NCBI GenBank assembly: GCA_019925105.1
Contig: JAHGAU010000027.1
Span: 62,001 to 126,000 of the forward strand
Direction of reading: 5' to 3'
From: Niebla homalea
Lineage: Eukaryota; Ascomycota; Lecanoromycetes; Lecanorales; Ramalinaceae
Length of the DNA stretch: 64,000 nucleotides
The translations under genes and the position numbers were made by a program. How positions within the stretch are numbered: the stretch's first letter is position 1; each line of letters begins with the position of its first letter. Shown here one piece after another: positions 25,439 through 38,242 of the stretch. Under the pieces are notes generated by a model. It was not told the DNA's origin and did not search any database. It saw only the letters and a list, made by a program, of their open reading frames with translations.

Positions 25439-28400
25439 TATAATAAATTAATGTAAAAATAATATTAATAAATAGGTACGAATAATATAATTACGTATAA
25501 TTCTTTCTTAACTACGTTAAGGAAAGAGATATTAAAATCTATAAAATATGAACTGAAATAAAATTTATTAAAATAATTAAATCTTTTTAAGATATACTTA
25601 AAGTTATATAATAAATTTACTTAAAATATATTTAATAATAACGAATCCAGGAAAATAAAAAAAGATATTACAAGTATATAAATTAAGAAGAAGAATAAAG
25701 AGTGACCGGTTATAAGTCTTAATCTTTATAAAGGGCGGTATTTATAATTTCTTAATAAGCGGAACAAGACGAATTATACCCTTAAGCGGATTAAACATAT
25801 ATTATTTAAGGAAGATATAAATATAAATAGCCTGAGCTTTAGGATAAATAGATATGAAGTATTAAGGTTACCGTTATTAACAAATTAAAATAATAAAAAA
25901 AGGGTTACCCCTAAGACAATCAAGTCTTAATATATTTATTATATTATTGTTAAATAAGATTCAAGAATAAGGCTATAAAAGGAATAAGTAGTTACGTATA
26001 TAAACGGCGTTAAAAATTAAAAACCACTTAATTATAATACGTAATATCAAAGGAATAAATTTATTATAAAAAGAGTAAAAGCAAGTTATTACCGGCTTAA
26101 TATTTTTTTTAACTTTTATATTTATAATAATTGAGATTATTAAAAGGATATTATAAGTAATATATATACGATTAAAATATGTATAAATAAGTATAATATA
26201 AGGTAAAATATAATAATACTGGGGGGATTACCTTATTATAAAAGGTATCAAAAAGGGGGAAAGTGTAAAAAATATAAAATTTACGGATAAGTATATAAAA
26301 GAATAAAAACATTAAAAAGGCTAATTAAGGGTAAATCGATTTATATATACTTTTAAAAGAAAAGGTATAACGAACTGTAATAATAAGTAACCTATACCTT
26401 ATTATCTTATATAGGGGTTACGGCCTATCTTTAATTATACTCCATTAGTAACTGCTATTTCATTACTTTTGCTCTTTTATTCCTTCCTATCTTTTTTAAT
26501 CTTAAGGAAAATATTATAAATTATTATAAGTTTTATACTTAAGAAAAAAAGAAATTTATTTATAAAAAAAGTAAAAATTAAGTGATTTTAATAATTATAA
26601 ATTTAAAGATATTTATTATTTTTAAAAGGTTATCCGTAAAAAAAGATTTTTCACTAGTAAATAAAAGGATACGTTTTTAAAAATCTTTAGTATTAATAAA
26701 ACTTAAAACTTTTACTTACGTTTTATTAATATTAATATATTTTTGTGAAAAAAATTAAGCGTTTAATATAATTATTAAGTTAATTTATATTATAATTATA
26801 AACCGTATATTTTATTTTTATTAACATTAAATAAATATTAAATAAATACGTATATAATTTTTATAATATAATTATTTATCGAAATTAAATATTAAGCTTT
26901 TTTAGCTCACTATATATTATATATTTTTTCTCAATAAAGATATAAAATTCTTAAGTATTAAACTTAATATATTTCTTTTTTTTAAAAAAAAATTCTAATA
27001 CCTTATATTATCGTTATTTACTCTTGATAAGCGTTTATATCAAATTAATATGGGAAAACAATTCTTTATTAATAAATATATATATAGAAAGTTTTTGTTC
27101 CTTTCTATATATTAAAAGGTAACATATAATAGAATTTTATTGAACGCTATAAAAGATATAATAATTAAAGTTTCTTACTTATCGTTTCTTCTTTTATTTC
27201 TTAACTTATATATTTTTAACTTATAGGTACTTAAGCGGTTTTAAAAAGTACATAGAGTATATCTATTTATTATCCTTATAGTTTTATAATTTTAAATAAT
27301 CCTATTAATAAATTAATTTAAAACTTTTATTATTATATTTATAGCTTAAGTAATTAATTACCTCTTAAAGCTTTATAACAAGATTAAATTTAAAGGACTT
27401 AATTAACTTTTTAAGTTTAAGATTTTAATAAAACGTTTAATCTTAAGGGACTTAATTATCTTTTAAAATCCGGTAATAATACGTAAAGTTTCTTTAAATG
27501 ATAATAATATAAATAAAAAAATCAATAAGAATAATAATAACTTTTATAAAAAAGAATACTTTATATTACCTTTATTAAATAAAAAATTTAAAAGTAAAAC
27601 CGATATTATTAAAGATGAAAAGGGGATAAAAAAAGGAGTATAGAAAATTAATAAGAACGATAATAACAGATTTATAATAATAGATAAAGAAGATATATTA
27701 AAAGGGTAAAAATACGTTAATAATATTAATAATAATAATAAAAATAATAATAACAATAACGGAGTTATAACAATAAAAAAGAAAAACATAGTAAAAGGAT
27801 AAAAAAGGTATATTAATAAAAGTATTAAAGTCGCTTTAATTATAAGAATTAAAGTTATTATTTAAAAAAAAATTCCGGGGTTTATAAATTATAATTCTTG
27901 ACTCTTATATTAATATTACCCTTTATAAGTAACGGACTTTATAGAAAGAGTATTAAAGAAGTAAAACGGAGAAGAAAAAAAAGAAAGAAAAAAACAAAAA
28001 GCATATATAATAACCTTTAAGACCTTAAAATAATAAAAAAGTAATTAAGAAAATAACTTAAAATATTAACTCTAAATACCTTTTTATTAAAAAGAAATAA
28101 TAAGCTTAAATTAAAATACTTATAATTTATAAAATACGTAAATAATAAATATTTAAGGCAGTTAAATATATACAAAAAGAAAAAAGGGGGAAATAATAGA
28201 AAAAGAGATTGAAAGTAATTACGGTTATTATACTTCAATTGGTTAAGTTATTTAAATCCTTAAGTATTTAAGTCTTTTAAGGTATTAAATAATTGTATTT
28301 TAATAAATATTAATTAAATTAAAAATTATTTTATAATAATATATTATTTTAATATAATATTATAATATTACGTATAATAGTATTTTATTTAAATGATAAT

Positions 28401-29574
28401 TAACGTTATATATAAAATTTAGAAATATAGATATCGTTATCAAGAACTCTTTATATTATTAATTTATAAACTTAAATACTTTATTTTAACTGGATTAAAA
28501 AAATAACATAAAAAAGTCCGTCCAAAATTAAAAAAATATTTAATTATAATAGAAAAAACCTAATTTATATATATAAATATTTTAGTAGCCTATTTCCGTT
28601 AAACTTTTTAATTTTTCTTACCTTGTTTTTTATTTACTTATACGTTTTATTTTTTAATTAAGTTTATTATTTATTTAATATTTATTCTGTATACTTTATT
28701 TTTTTATTATTATTATCGTTACTTAGTTTTACTCTTAGGGTCGGATAGTTAACTTTACATACGTATTATATGCTTAGACTTTTAACGTTTACGTTATAGG
28801 ACTTATCGGTTTAAGGGAATTATCGGTTAAATTAAAGTTTATAATATTTAAAATCAATAAGATATTTTATATTAGGTAATAAAGAATGCGTCGCGTATTA
28901 GCTTTCCGCCGGCCTTTATATCCGGTATTACCCTTAATCTACTAAAATATTTTTAAGTCTTTATATTCTTATTAAGAATTTTTATTTTCTAATTCTTTTT
29001 ATTATAACTTTTATATCGGGATCTTTTAGGTATAATTTAATTAATACCGGATATACGGAATAACTATATATCGGTTAAGTAACTCTTTAAAAGTTATATA
29101 ATAAAGTTTATATAAATCTTTAAGTTTTTATTTTATTATTAAAAACCTTTTTAAATAATGGCTTTTTTATTAAAATTACTTTATATATATCCTTTTCATT
29201 CAAAACTTATTATTTTTCGGTTATTCTTATACTTAATAAATTAATTAACTTATTAATGATTATATATATTAGTTTAAACTTTTTTATTACCTTTTATTTT
29301 AACCGATTGACCTTTTATAATAAAGCCGTTTTAAAATTTTTATTGTTAAAAGGATTAATTAAAGCGTCCTCCGTAATCAAGAGAATAACGGATTTCATTT
29401 TATATAATTAAAGTAAAACGCTTATTAATATTAAGTTTAGGTCTTATAATCTCGTTCCTATTACGTTTACATTAAAAGCTTATAATTATTAATTAAATTT
29501 AATACCTTTAATTTTAATAATAATAATGATATTAACGTATAAAAGATTAAGGTCTATTATATATAAGGGTTAGT

Positions 29575-29660
29575 TAATCCAGCCAGCCTAAGACTTCACC
29601 CCTATAGATGCCGTAAGCGGGGGGGTACTTATACGTACCAGCCGGATAGGCCTTATTTAT
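29575..29660. other. GC-richer patch of unknown origin
   Basis: This is a short island with ordinary composition (CAGCCAGCC, GCGGGGGGGTAC, ACGTACCAGCCGG) in otherwise AT-rich DNA. It does not match the MITE TIRs or the LINE. It may be a remnant of another repeat. Confidence 0.3.
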
Positions 29661-31283
29661 CTATATATTTTATTAATAATTTTAACCGTTTTTTCTTTAA
29701 TATAAATAACTTTCTTTAATCGTTAATACATTATATAAGCGGCTTATATAATATAATATATAATTATTTTTATTATTCTTTCCGTTTAGGTATAGTTACG
29801 GATAAAAAAAATCTATTAAAAACAAAGTTTATTAAAAAACTTAATAGATGAAAGTCGGATATCGACTGAGTTAATAATATTTATTTTACGGTATTATAAC
29901 GTTATTAATTTATTTAAGGTTAAATAGCGTACTTAACACTCGTTTAATCGTTTTTAAGACTTTTTTTAACTTTAAGGCTCTTAACCTTAACTTTACCCCG
30001 TAACCGGGCTATAACGGGGGGTATCTTAACGGTAAGGTTTTTATAGTTTAAATCTAAAAATAAGTTAATTAAAAATATTATAAATATTAAAAACATTATA
30101 AATCCATATATATACGTAATAAGGATCGAGTAAATTAAATTACCTTTAAAATATTTTTTACTACGCTTTTATTATTATTAATAATACCGCTTAATATATA
30201 ATTGCCTTTTCTATTAATAATTTTCTTATTATCGCCGGAACTAAATATTAAGTCTTTAAGTAAACGGGAAACTTAATTAAAAGTTATATATAATAAAAGT
30301 AAATAAAAACTTTATAAGAAGAAGGTTTTATTTACTTTATAGCGTTTACGTAAAATATAATTATATAAAAGGCCCGGACAGTATATTAAGCAGTAATAAA
30401 CTTAACAATAATATATATAACGTTTATTTAATAAATATTTAAAAACTTTTTATTATAGTTAAGATATAAAATAAACCTCCGTATAGCGCTATACCTTTAC
30501 CTAATAATAAAATATCTAAATTATTATATATAAAAAAATACTTTAAAAGTTTAAAAAGCCTTATATAATAACTTTATATAATCTAAAATCGATATTTTTA
30601 AATAGTTATAAGTAAATATAAAATAATATTAATAACGGTATTAAATTCGGAAATATATATAATATCAATACACTCTTTTTTAAATTAAATAATTGATTTA
30701 TTAAACTAAAAAAAAAAACTTAATACCTAAATCCGGGAATATATAATAAAACAAAAACTGTAAAATATTAAAAACCGGAGAATAAAGAAAAAAAAATTAA
30801 ATTAAATTTTTATTTTAAGCAAAATTAAATTAAATAAAGTTTAAAATAAACATAATAAAAATTTAATTAATTATTACGGGAATAACGGGAACTTAAAGTT
30901 AAAGAAAGTAAGAAGAATTAAAAACGTAATTCTACATTTATATATCATTTAATACTTAACGTATAATAGAAAGATTATAACGGAAAATTACTTTTAATAT
31001 TATGATAAAATAAGGAAAAGGAATAATATATTAATTATTTAATTCCGGATAAAAAAAACTTTATTTATTTTTTATAAAAATAAAATACTATATATTTATT
31101 TATTTCTTACCCGGTATATTTTAATTTTTATTTTAACTTAATAAAGAAAATAAAAATAAATAGTAACCGGAAAATATTCTTTATAAAGAAAAAAATAAAA
31201 CCGATAATAAGATTTATAATAATTATAATCTTATTGATATAACTTAACCTGATTAAAAAAAGTAAATAAAGTATTAAAAAAAC

Positions 31284-31668
31284 TACTCCGGCAAGCGGGA
31301 CGGGATAGGGACGGGATAGGGATGGGACGGGATAGAATAAGGTTTATCCCATCCCGTATTAATACGGGATGGGACGGGATGGGATAGGGATATATTAAGA
31401 TCCCGCCAAGTTAAAAAATTACTATAAATAGTAGATATATTACTATATATAAGTAAATTTAAATATAAAAAATCCAAAAATTCGATTTCATAAGTGAATT
31501 ATTTACCTAATCCGGTTAACCCCGCTAAGACTTGGGATCTTGGCATATCCCGGTCCCATCCTGCCGGGATAAGGATGGGATGGGATGGGATTTAACCTTA
31601 TCCCGTCCCACGCGGGATGGGATAAGTGAATCGAAAAACCGTCCCGTCCCGTCCCGCTTCCCGGAGTA
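31284..31668. mobile_element. Fold-back MITE M1 with 8-bp target duplication
   Basis: This 385-bp element begins TACTCCGG and ends CCGGAGTA, and it is flanked by AAAAAAAC at 31276-31283 and 31669-31676. Its TIRs are about 120-130 bp, very GC-rich and made of short GGGACGGGAT/GGGATGGGAT modules. The middle is AT-rich and codes for nothing visible. A perfect 28-bp palindrome lies at 31347-31374 within the left TIR. An 8-bp duplication is typical of hAT elements, so a hAT-type transposase acting in trans is inferred; none is encoded here. Open frames at 31283-31477 and 31503-31697 are read-through of the repeats. Element M4 has the same ends. Confidence 0.88.
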
Positions 31669-31676
31669 AAAAAAAC

Positions 31677-32263
31677 TATTAATAAATTAAAAATCAACCG
31701 GGAAAAAAGGGGTAATTTAAAAATTATTTGGTTAAAGAGTTAAAAATTTATATTATTAATACGGAGGCGGTATAAAAAGCAAATATCTATATAATAGGTA
31801 ATAACTTTATATTAATAAAAAAGTAGTTTTAATATGGAGAATTAATAAAGAAAATAATTATATAGAATAAACTTATAAAAAATAAAGGATTAAAGAAAAA
31901 ACTTTATAAGAAATTTAATTATAATAATATAAGAAATATAGGTTATAGTAATAATATAATCACTTATAGGGGAACCCGTAATACTCGCTACCCGATAAAA
32001 GAGTAGCGGAGGTTTATAAATGCCGTTTTTAATTCAATAAGTTAAGTTTAATAACTATTAATAAGGTTAATAACTTATAAGTTAAAGAATACCGAAATTA
32101 GTATAGTTAAATCTATAATAAAAAAAAATCAATTAAAAATTTTCTTTTTTATTATAAAAGCGGGAAGATTAAGAAATATAAACTATAAACATAAATAATT
32201 AAAATAAAACGTTTATTATATCTTATTATTATATTTAAATTATTTGAATAATAATATAATTAT
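31677..32263. other. AT-rich spacer, no gene seen
   Basis: This is 0.6 kb of AT-rich sequence between M1 and LINE L. The only structure noticed is a short inverted repeat, CGCTAC...GTAGCG, at about 31987-32012. Confidence 0.5.
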
Positions 32264-32276
32264 AAGTAATAATGTT

Positions 32277-32834
32277 GACGAGGTCACCGAAGACCTTACG
32301 GAGAAGGCCCGCCACCGGCTGGGGAAGAAAAAGAGAAGCGGAAACCGGTTACGTTAATTATATAAACCGGAAAGCATCTTTTATAGCCGTAAAGATATAA
32401 TAATAAACGCTTATTAAAAGTTTTTAAAGAAGTTAACGGCGATAATAATATAAAAGGGATATATATTAAATATATAAATATTAATAAAGACATTTAAAAG
32501 CGCTATATAAAGTTAAAATAATATAAATATATAAAGGAGCGGAAGAATAATAAGCTTAAAAATAGCCCTTATAAGGATATAATTATAATATTATGGATTT
32601 TCTTAGGGGAGTTAAAATACAGGAAGTATATAAATAAATTATTATTCTTTAAATAACGGTTAATAGCCTTTACTTTAAGGGATAAAGGGTAAAGGCTTAA
32701 TAAATACCGGTTTTACCTTAATATTATAGGTATTAGGTTTTTACGGTTATTAATAAAGCTAAAAGGCCGCGTATTAAGGAACGCCGGCATTAACTTAGCT
32801 AGATCCGTAGTATAAATCAATCAATTAATCAATT
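32277..32834 (+). mobile_element. LINE copy L, 5'-truncated, with target duplication
   Basis: This is the last 558 bp of the LINE on the + strand, containing the ORF2 C-terminus, TAA at 32813-32815 and an AATC/AATT tail. Flanks AAGTAATAATGTT (32264-32276) and AAGTAATAAAGTT (32835-32847) match at 12 of 13 positions, which marks it as a genuine 5'-truncated insertion. The first 70 bases (DEVTEDLTEKARHRLGKKKR) are almost free of RIP changes, whereas the rest is degraded. An antisense open frame at 32296-32493 is not a gene. Confidence 0.93.
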
Positions 32835-32847
32835 AAGTAATAAAGTT

Positions 32848-34498
32848 AACTTATTTAACTTTAAAAAAGAATTTTTATTTTAAAAAAGAATTTATAAAAC
32901 CGTCGGGTTTATAGTAAATATAAGAGTTTTTTTTAAAACACTTTAACGATATATTTAAAATAAGAGAAGTTATTAAAATTTAAAATATTATATTAAAATA
33001 TTAAAGTTTAAATAATAATTTGAAAAATATTATTAAGGGATTTAAAGCTAAAAATCCGGAGAATATATAAGTTATAAACTTAATAATATATAATTGAAAG
33101 TACGTATTTAATAATTTATAAAAAAAAGAATAAATATATTAAATAAAAATTTAAAATGAATATAAAGATATAATAAACGTAAAAATACTATTTAAAGTAA
33201 TTAATTAATAATAAAAAACCGTTTCAAATATATTTATTAAGTTATTAATGGAATATAAATATATTGCTTTTTTTGAAAATTAAATTTTATAATCTTTAAT
33301 AAACTTAAAGAATAAAATATTTATAAAATATTAATATCGTTTAATTTAATTTATAATAATAATGAAAATTTAAATAATTAATAGAATTATATTTTTTTCA
33401 AAAGCTTTATATATAAAAAATAATAAATAATAAAACTTTTTCTAAAAAATATAATATAATTACTTATAATCTACTTTATAAATTGTTTTAATAAAGATAA
33501 ATAAAGAAAAGCTTAAATATTTTACGTTTTATCACGTATCTTTAATATTCAATCAACCGGAATAAGATTAATCCCGTAAAATAAATAAGTATAAGTATAA
33601 GACCGGTACGGGATAAAGAAAGGGTAATTTTATTCTATACCGGTAGTAACGTTATAAGATTAATATAAGACCGGGAAATATTAAAAATGATTTTATTATT
33701 TATAATATAAAATTTCTTAAGAATTAATAAAAGAAAGTAATTAAATTTAATAACTTATTTAATATTAAAAATATTATATTTTATTTTTAAAATAAAAATA
33801 ATTATATTATTAATATTAAATAAGATTTTTTAAATTATTTAATTATTAATTAAACCTTTTTACTCTTTTACAAATTTTTTAACGGTTTTTAATATTATAC
33901 TTAATTAGTTTCTTAAATAAGTTTTATATTATTCTATTTTTAATTTAAAGCGGTTTAAACTATTACTTTAATAAGTTTAATATTATCCTGTTTTTAATTT
34001 AAACCAATTAAAACAATAACTTTATTAAGGAAAAAGTCATTCTATTTTTAGTTCATGCCGGTTTAATTTAAACCGGTTTAAAAATATTTTTTTATTATAT
34101 TCCGGTAAAAAAGTATAATATTATTTTTAAAGCTTTAACCTTAATATTAAACGTATATTTTAAAATATTAATACGTTTTTTTAATAAAAAGGGGTTTAAA
34201 AATGATATTAACTTTTTATTTTTACCTTTTTACTTAATAATTATTTAAGTTAATTTAATAATTATTTATATTAATTTAATAATATTATTAAATTATAAAG
34301 CGTAAATTAAAAATAAATAAATAATTTTATAATTTTAATAATATAAATATTTCTTTTATTTTAATTATTTATATAATTTTTTATTAAATTAAATACTTTA
34401 AAATTTAAATTTAATAAATTTAAATTATTTAAAATATTTTATTATATTTATTATTATTTTTTTAAAAATATATTTTATATTTTATATTATTTATATAT
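32848..34498. other. AT-rich spacer with a MITE fragment, no gene seen
   Basis: This is 1.65 kb of AT-rich sequence. Apart from the MITE fragment at 33552-33694 I see nothing to annotate. Confidence 0.5.
33552..33694. mobile_element. MITE fragment M5 (one arm of an M2-type element)
   Basis: GACCGGTACGGGATAA, then CTATACCGGTAGTAACG, then AAGACCGGGAAAT follow in the same order and spacing as in the right arm of M2 read in reverse complement. No partner arm or target duplication is visible, so it is a partial or decayed copy. The limits are approximate. Confidence 0.6.
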
Positions 34499-34511
34499 AT
34501 TTTAATTATAT

Positions 34512-35239
34512 TAATTGATTGATTTATTTATATACGAGTCTAGCTATTTTAAGCTAATTTCGGCGTTCTATAATACTGGTAATTAAGTTATAATTATTTT
34601 AATATTTATATTTATTTTGAACTTATTATTTTAATTTTAAAAGGGAAAAGGAAACCGTAATCGGTTAACTTAGCCTTAATTTACCCTAGATATTAACCCG
34701 ATTTAAATAAAAACCTCTTTTCTATAATTATTTATTTTAATATTATAATTAAGTCTTTATATTAACCCAATTAAAATTAATAATTACCTTAAATCCTTAA
34801 TTTATTATTTCTATTAAAAATCTTTTACTTTTTAACGTTATAATCCGCGGTAAGGATTTAATAATAATATTAAACTTAATTGGAGGGAGGTAGCCCCGAT
34901 TATATAATTTTATTTCTTTTAACGCTTAAACTTTATTTTAAGTATTTTATTATATAGCTTTTTGGATTAACCTTATTTAATCTTAACTTTAACCTTTTAA
35001 CGTTAAATCCCTATAACCTTTTTTTATTGGCCTTACGTGGCAATTAGGCTTATTTAGGGTTAATTATAGGTACCAATAAATTATTAGATATTTATTATTA
35101 TTTTATTTATATTAATTACGTAATTTACCGGATAAGGCTTAGGGGCTCTTAATGAAATCGTCCTTTACCCTTGAAATGTTCAACCAATCTGTAATTTATC
35201 TTCTGCACTTAAACACGCCATTCCGCCACGCTCGCCCCC
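34512..35239 (-). mobile_element. SINE-like element S1 with LINE 3' end
   Basis: This is a 728-bp minus-strand element. Its 5' head (35239 downwards) is tRNA-like, reading GGGGGCGAGCGTGGCGGAA. Its 3' end (34512-34580) is the LINE's own tail, ending AACGCCG...TAGCTAGAC and then AATCAATC. A perfect 13-bp target duplication, ATTTTAATTATAT, lies at 34499-34511 and 35240-35252. The body is non-coding as far as I can see and recurs in S2 and S3. A Pol III head plus a LINE tail is the design of SINEs mobilised by a partner LINE; the partner here would be the LINE of this window. It is partly RIP-degraded. Confidence 0.85.
35173..35239 (-). promoter_or_regulatory. tRNA-like Pol III promoter of S1 (A and B boxes)
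   Basis: On the minus strand TGGCGGAATGG (35228-35218) fits the A-box consensus TRGCNNARYGG. GGTTGAACATTTC (35185-35173) is a weaker match to the B box (GGTTCGANTCC), at about tRNA spacing. The stretch GCGAGCGTGGCGGAATGG looks like the 5' half of a Leu/Ser-type tRNA. A full cloverleaf is not seen, so this is not called as a tRNA gene. Confidence 0.55.
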
Positions 35240-35252
35240 ATTTTAATTATAT

Positions 35253-36309
35253 ATTTATACCGTTTTATTTAAGATATTAAAGGATATTAAAAATTTTATT
35301 TTAATACTTAATTATTTTAAAAATAATTATAAGAATAAATATATTATATAAAAATTAAAAAAAAATAAAGAAAAAAGCAAATAATAATAATTATAATAAT
35401 AAAAATAGTTAATTAATAAAGGAATATATAAAATATGATTAGAAAATAACCGGTAAAAATTAAAATATAAACCGATTTTTCCAGGAATAAATTTTATAAT
35501 ATTAAGTAAACCTAAGAATAAAAAAAATTATGAAATATTAAAATAGCTTAATTAAATTTATAATATAAATATAAATATAAAATTATTAATTTAAAAAAAT
35601 TTTATTTCTATAATATTATTAATTAAAATATTTTAAAAAATTCCCGAATATTTATACGTTTATAAGAATTATTCAATACTTTTTTTATTTATTTATATAT
35701 ATTAAAAATCTTTATAATTAAAAAGAACTTAAAATTAATTATTTTTAGCTTAAAATAAGAGAAAATAGATTTTTTTTAAATAATTTATAGATAATTGCTT
35801 TTTTCCCGAAATATTAATAAGAAGAACCTATTCAGCGTAATCTTTATTAATATATAAATTAAATAGTATATTAATATATAAATAATAATTCTATTTAAAT
35901 GATAAAAACATTATAAAAATATTTATTATTTATGTAGAAAGGGTACCTTATATCTATAAATATTAGAATATATATATTTATATAATAATTATAAAGGATT
36001 AACGTAAAAATTATTTTTGTTCAATTATACTTTTATTAATTTATATTATTTACTTTTTAAATTTTATGTATTCTTCAGAAATAATAATATAAAATAACGA
36101 ATTTCTTTTTCTAAAACCTTTATATAATTAAAACTTATTTTATTAGAAGCTTTTTTATTATAATTTTGAATATTTTCCGAATTAAAATAAACCCGTTTTT
36201 ATTATAGTTTAATAATTTATATAAGATTTAATATAGTAATTAAAAAATAATAGTATTAAAAAAAATAAAAGAATAAATACGTAAAACGTTTATTATAAAT
36301 TAATATTAT
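35253..36309. other. AT-rich spacer, no gene seen
   Basis: This is about 1.05 kb of AT-rich DNA between S1 and repeat X copy 1. No frame, repeat or RNA could be supported. Confidence 0.5.
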
Positions 36310-36314
36310 TAAAT

Positions 36315-37273
36315 CTGCGACCTGCTCGGATTAAGTAAATAAAAAAAAGGAACCTATTTACTTAAATCGCTCGTAATTTACTTATAAATATCCCGAGCGC
36401 TCCGAGCAGTCTTAAGCGGGTAAAAAAAAGTTCAAAATAAAAACGTTTAAAACGGTATAATTATAGTTTTTTTTTATAAACTTTTTTTATTAAGCTTTCT
36501 TGGTAACGGGTATACCCGTAACCCCCCTATAAGCTGTATACTTTAACGTTTTTTAAAATTAATTATAGATTTAATTATTTTAATTAAAAGGTATCTTAAA
36601 AATTAATAATTTATCCTTAAGGAAAGGGTAATTAAAAGGAAAATTTAATTAAAAAAAGGTTAAATAAATAAACTTATGAATAAGTAGGAAACTTATAAAT
36701 AAATAAGAAACTTATAAGTAAACCGGATACCTATAAGCGCTTAAAGGTTAAGCGAGGAGTACTTCCTTAACCGGGACGGTATAGGACGGGATTTGATTAT
36801 AGTCTTCCTATACCGGCCGGTATAGTATAAGGGTATTTCCCGTTCCCGTACCGCCTCTATCCCGCCGGTACGGGACCGGGAAATACCAAGACCCCGGTGG
36901 CAAAAACATTATCCTTATTTTTAATAAAAAATATACTATTTTTAATATTAAGCGAGCCGTTAAGCCTATTTAAGAGAAACATTTACTTTTAATATTGAAT
37001 TTTTGGATTTTTTTCTATTAACTTTAAGGTGTTTAAGATATATATTATTATTTATATACTATAAATAGTATAACGGTATCTTAGCATTTCCCGGTCCCGT
37101 ACCGGTCTTATACCGTTATTACCGGTACGGGATAAGGGTACCTTTTCCCTATCCCGTACCGGTCCCGTATTTATCCCGTACCGGTTAGGGGAGTAGCGAA
37201 GAGGGATATAAGCTTAACTTATTTAACTTATTCGCTTATACTCGGAGTGCTTATATATGAGTTTATAAATTTA
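36315..37273 (+). repeat. Dispersed repeat X, copy 1 (contains MITE M2)
   Basis: Without M2 and its duplication this repeat is about 515 bp; it matches 57242-57768 in reverse orientation. It begins near CTGCGACCTGCTC and ends just beyond GAGTGCTTATAT. TAAAT lies on both sides, which is weak evidence in AT-rich DNA. The size and 5-bp flanks could fit a solo LTR, but TG...CA ends are not clear. It carries the palindrome ACGGGTATACCCGT (36507-36520). Confidence 0.7.
36760..37195. mobile_element. Fold-back MITE M2, CCGGTACGGG subtype
   Basis: This 436-bp element begins TACTTCCTTAACCGG and ends CCGGTTAGGGGAGTA. Flanks GCGAGGAG (36752-36759) and GCGAAGAG (37196-37203) agree at 7 of 8 positions, the difference being a G-to-A change. 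Its arms are GC-rich with CCGGTACGGGA modules instead of the GGGATGGGAC of M1 and M4. The ends and the ...GGGAAAT.C.AAGA.CCCGGTGGC inner border resemble those elements, so it is a sister subfamily. It lies inside repeat X copy 1; X copy 2 shows the empty site (CTAAGCGAGGAC). Confidence 0.85.
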
Positions 37274-37278
37274 TAAAT

Positions 37279-38234
37279 AAAATCGTTTAAAAAAGTAATA
37301 ACATTAATAAAATAATAATAATAGAAAATAAGAAATAATATAATAAACTATATTAGCTAAATTAATTTATTAAGAAAAATAATATTAAAGTAAAAATTAT
37401 TATAATAATATTTAAATTTATATAACGTAAAAAAATATAAAAAATTAAGAAGAAAAACTTAAATAAAAAATAGATTAATCGGAATAAATTTAGAAATAAG
37501 ATGAATAATAACTAGACTTTTATAATAAATTAAAGATTAATAAATAGAAAGATATAATTCTTCAAAAAATAAAATTATAAATAGAGAAAAATATATTAAA
37601 AAATAAAACGTTAAAGAAATTAAATTTTTTAAAAAAAAAAAAAAAAATAAAAAGGAAATATTCTTTAAAACATTAAATTTAATATGAAATATTAGTATTA
37701 TAAACGCTAAAAACGATAAACGGAAATAATTATAAATAAATAATTTTATAATAAATATTGATAGAGGATTTAAAAGAATAAAAAAAAAAGAAGAAAAGGA
37801 AACTAAGAAAATATTAATATCCCGTGAAAAAAACGTTTACCTTTAAGCTTAAAGCTATTAAAGGAGAAATTATAACCGTAATAAAGATATTATTATAATA
37901 TTAAAAAGCAGTTAAAGTAAATAGGAGCCTTTAATTAAATAAACTATAATAATAATAATTAAATTAAAAATTGAAAATATAATATATTAATTTACTATTT
38001 TGCTTATAATTAAAAAAACGTTTAAATAATTAATATTAAGAAGATATAACTTAACGGTGATATTCCTTTGATTATATATTATAATAATTAAGGAAATTTA
38101 TTTAATAATATTTAAAATTCTAAATAAAGAACTTATATTAAAATAAACGACAATAAAACGTTATATTTAAAACTTAATAAATTTAACTTTCAGCTTTTTC
38201 AATTTAAAAAAACGGAATATTATAATAAACTAAA
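37279..38234. other. AT-rich spacer, no gene seen
   Basis: This is about 0.96 kb of AT-rich DNA with a run of 17 A near 37630-37647. No coding or repeat structure could be supported. The last 60 bases (ACGGAATATT near 38210) may be a decayed SINE head displaced by M3, but this is speculative. Confidence 0.45.
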
Positions 38235-38242
38235 ACTAAAAA

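Larger units (their letters stand above)
23877..31275. other. AT-rich stretch of 7.4 kb, no recognisable gene
   Basis: I see no LINE sequence and no credible gene here. Stretches that may be decayed coding sequence of other transposons lie near 23930-24700 and 25680-26090; the latter reads for some 60 codons with few stops on +. Neither could be assigned to a family. A tandem duplication lies at 25355-25438. A moderately GC patch at 28890-28940 and another at 29575-29660 suggest further old repeats. Open frames at 27544-27789 and 28017-28238 on the minus strand are low-complexity Leu/Ile/Phe runs produced by AT-rich DNA. Confidence 0.6.

Noticed and set aside
27544..27789. 81-codon open frame on the minus strand
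   Set aside because: It is a run of Phe, Leu and Ile from low-complexity AT-rich DNA, with no family resemblance and no codon-use signal.
28017..28238. 73-codon open frame on the minus strand
   Set aside because: It has the same low-complexity composition; no start context, homology or conserved motif is visible.
31503..31697. Open frames rich in Pro/Ser/His in the GC islands (also 31283-31477, 41740-41931, 41938-42120)
   Set aside because: They are translations of the MITE inverted-repeat modules, and they exist in both directions as expected of palindromic DNA.
35160..35240. A tRNA gene of Leu/Ser type on the minus strand
   Set aside because: Only the 5' half and a weak B box fit; no full cloverleaf or acceptor pairing was found. 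A decayed copy lies at the same place in S3, so it is the head of a SINE-like element.
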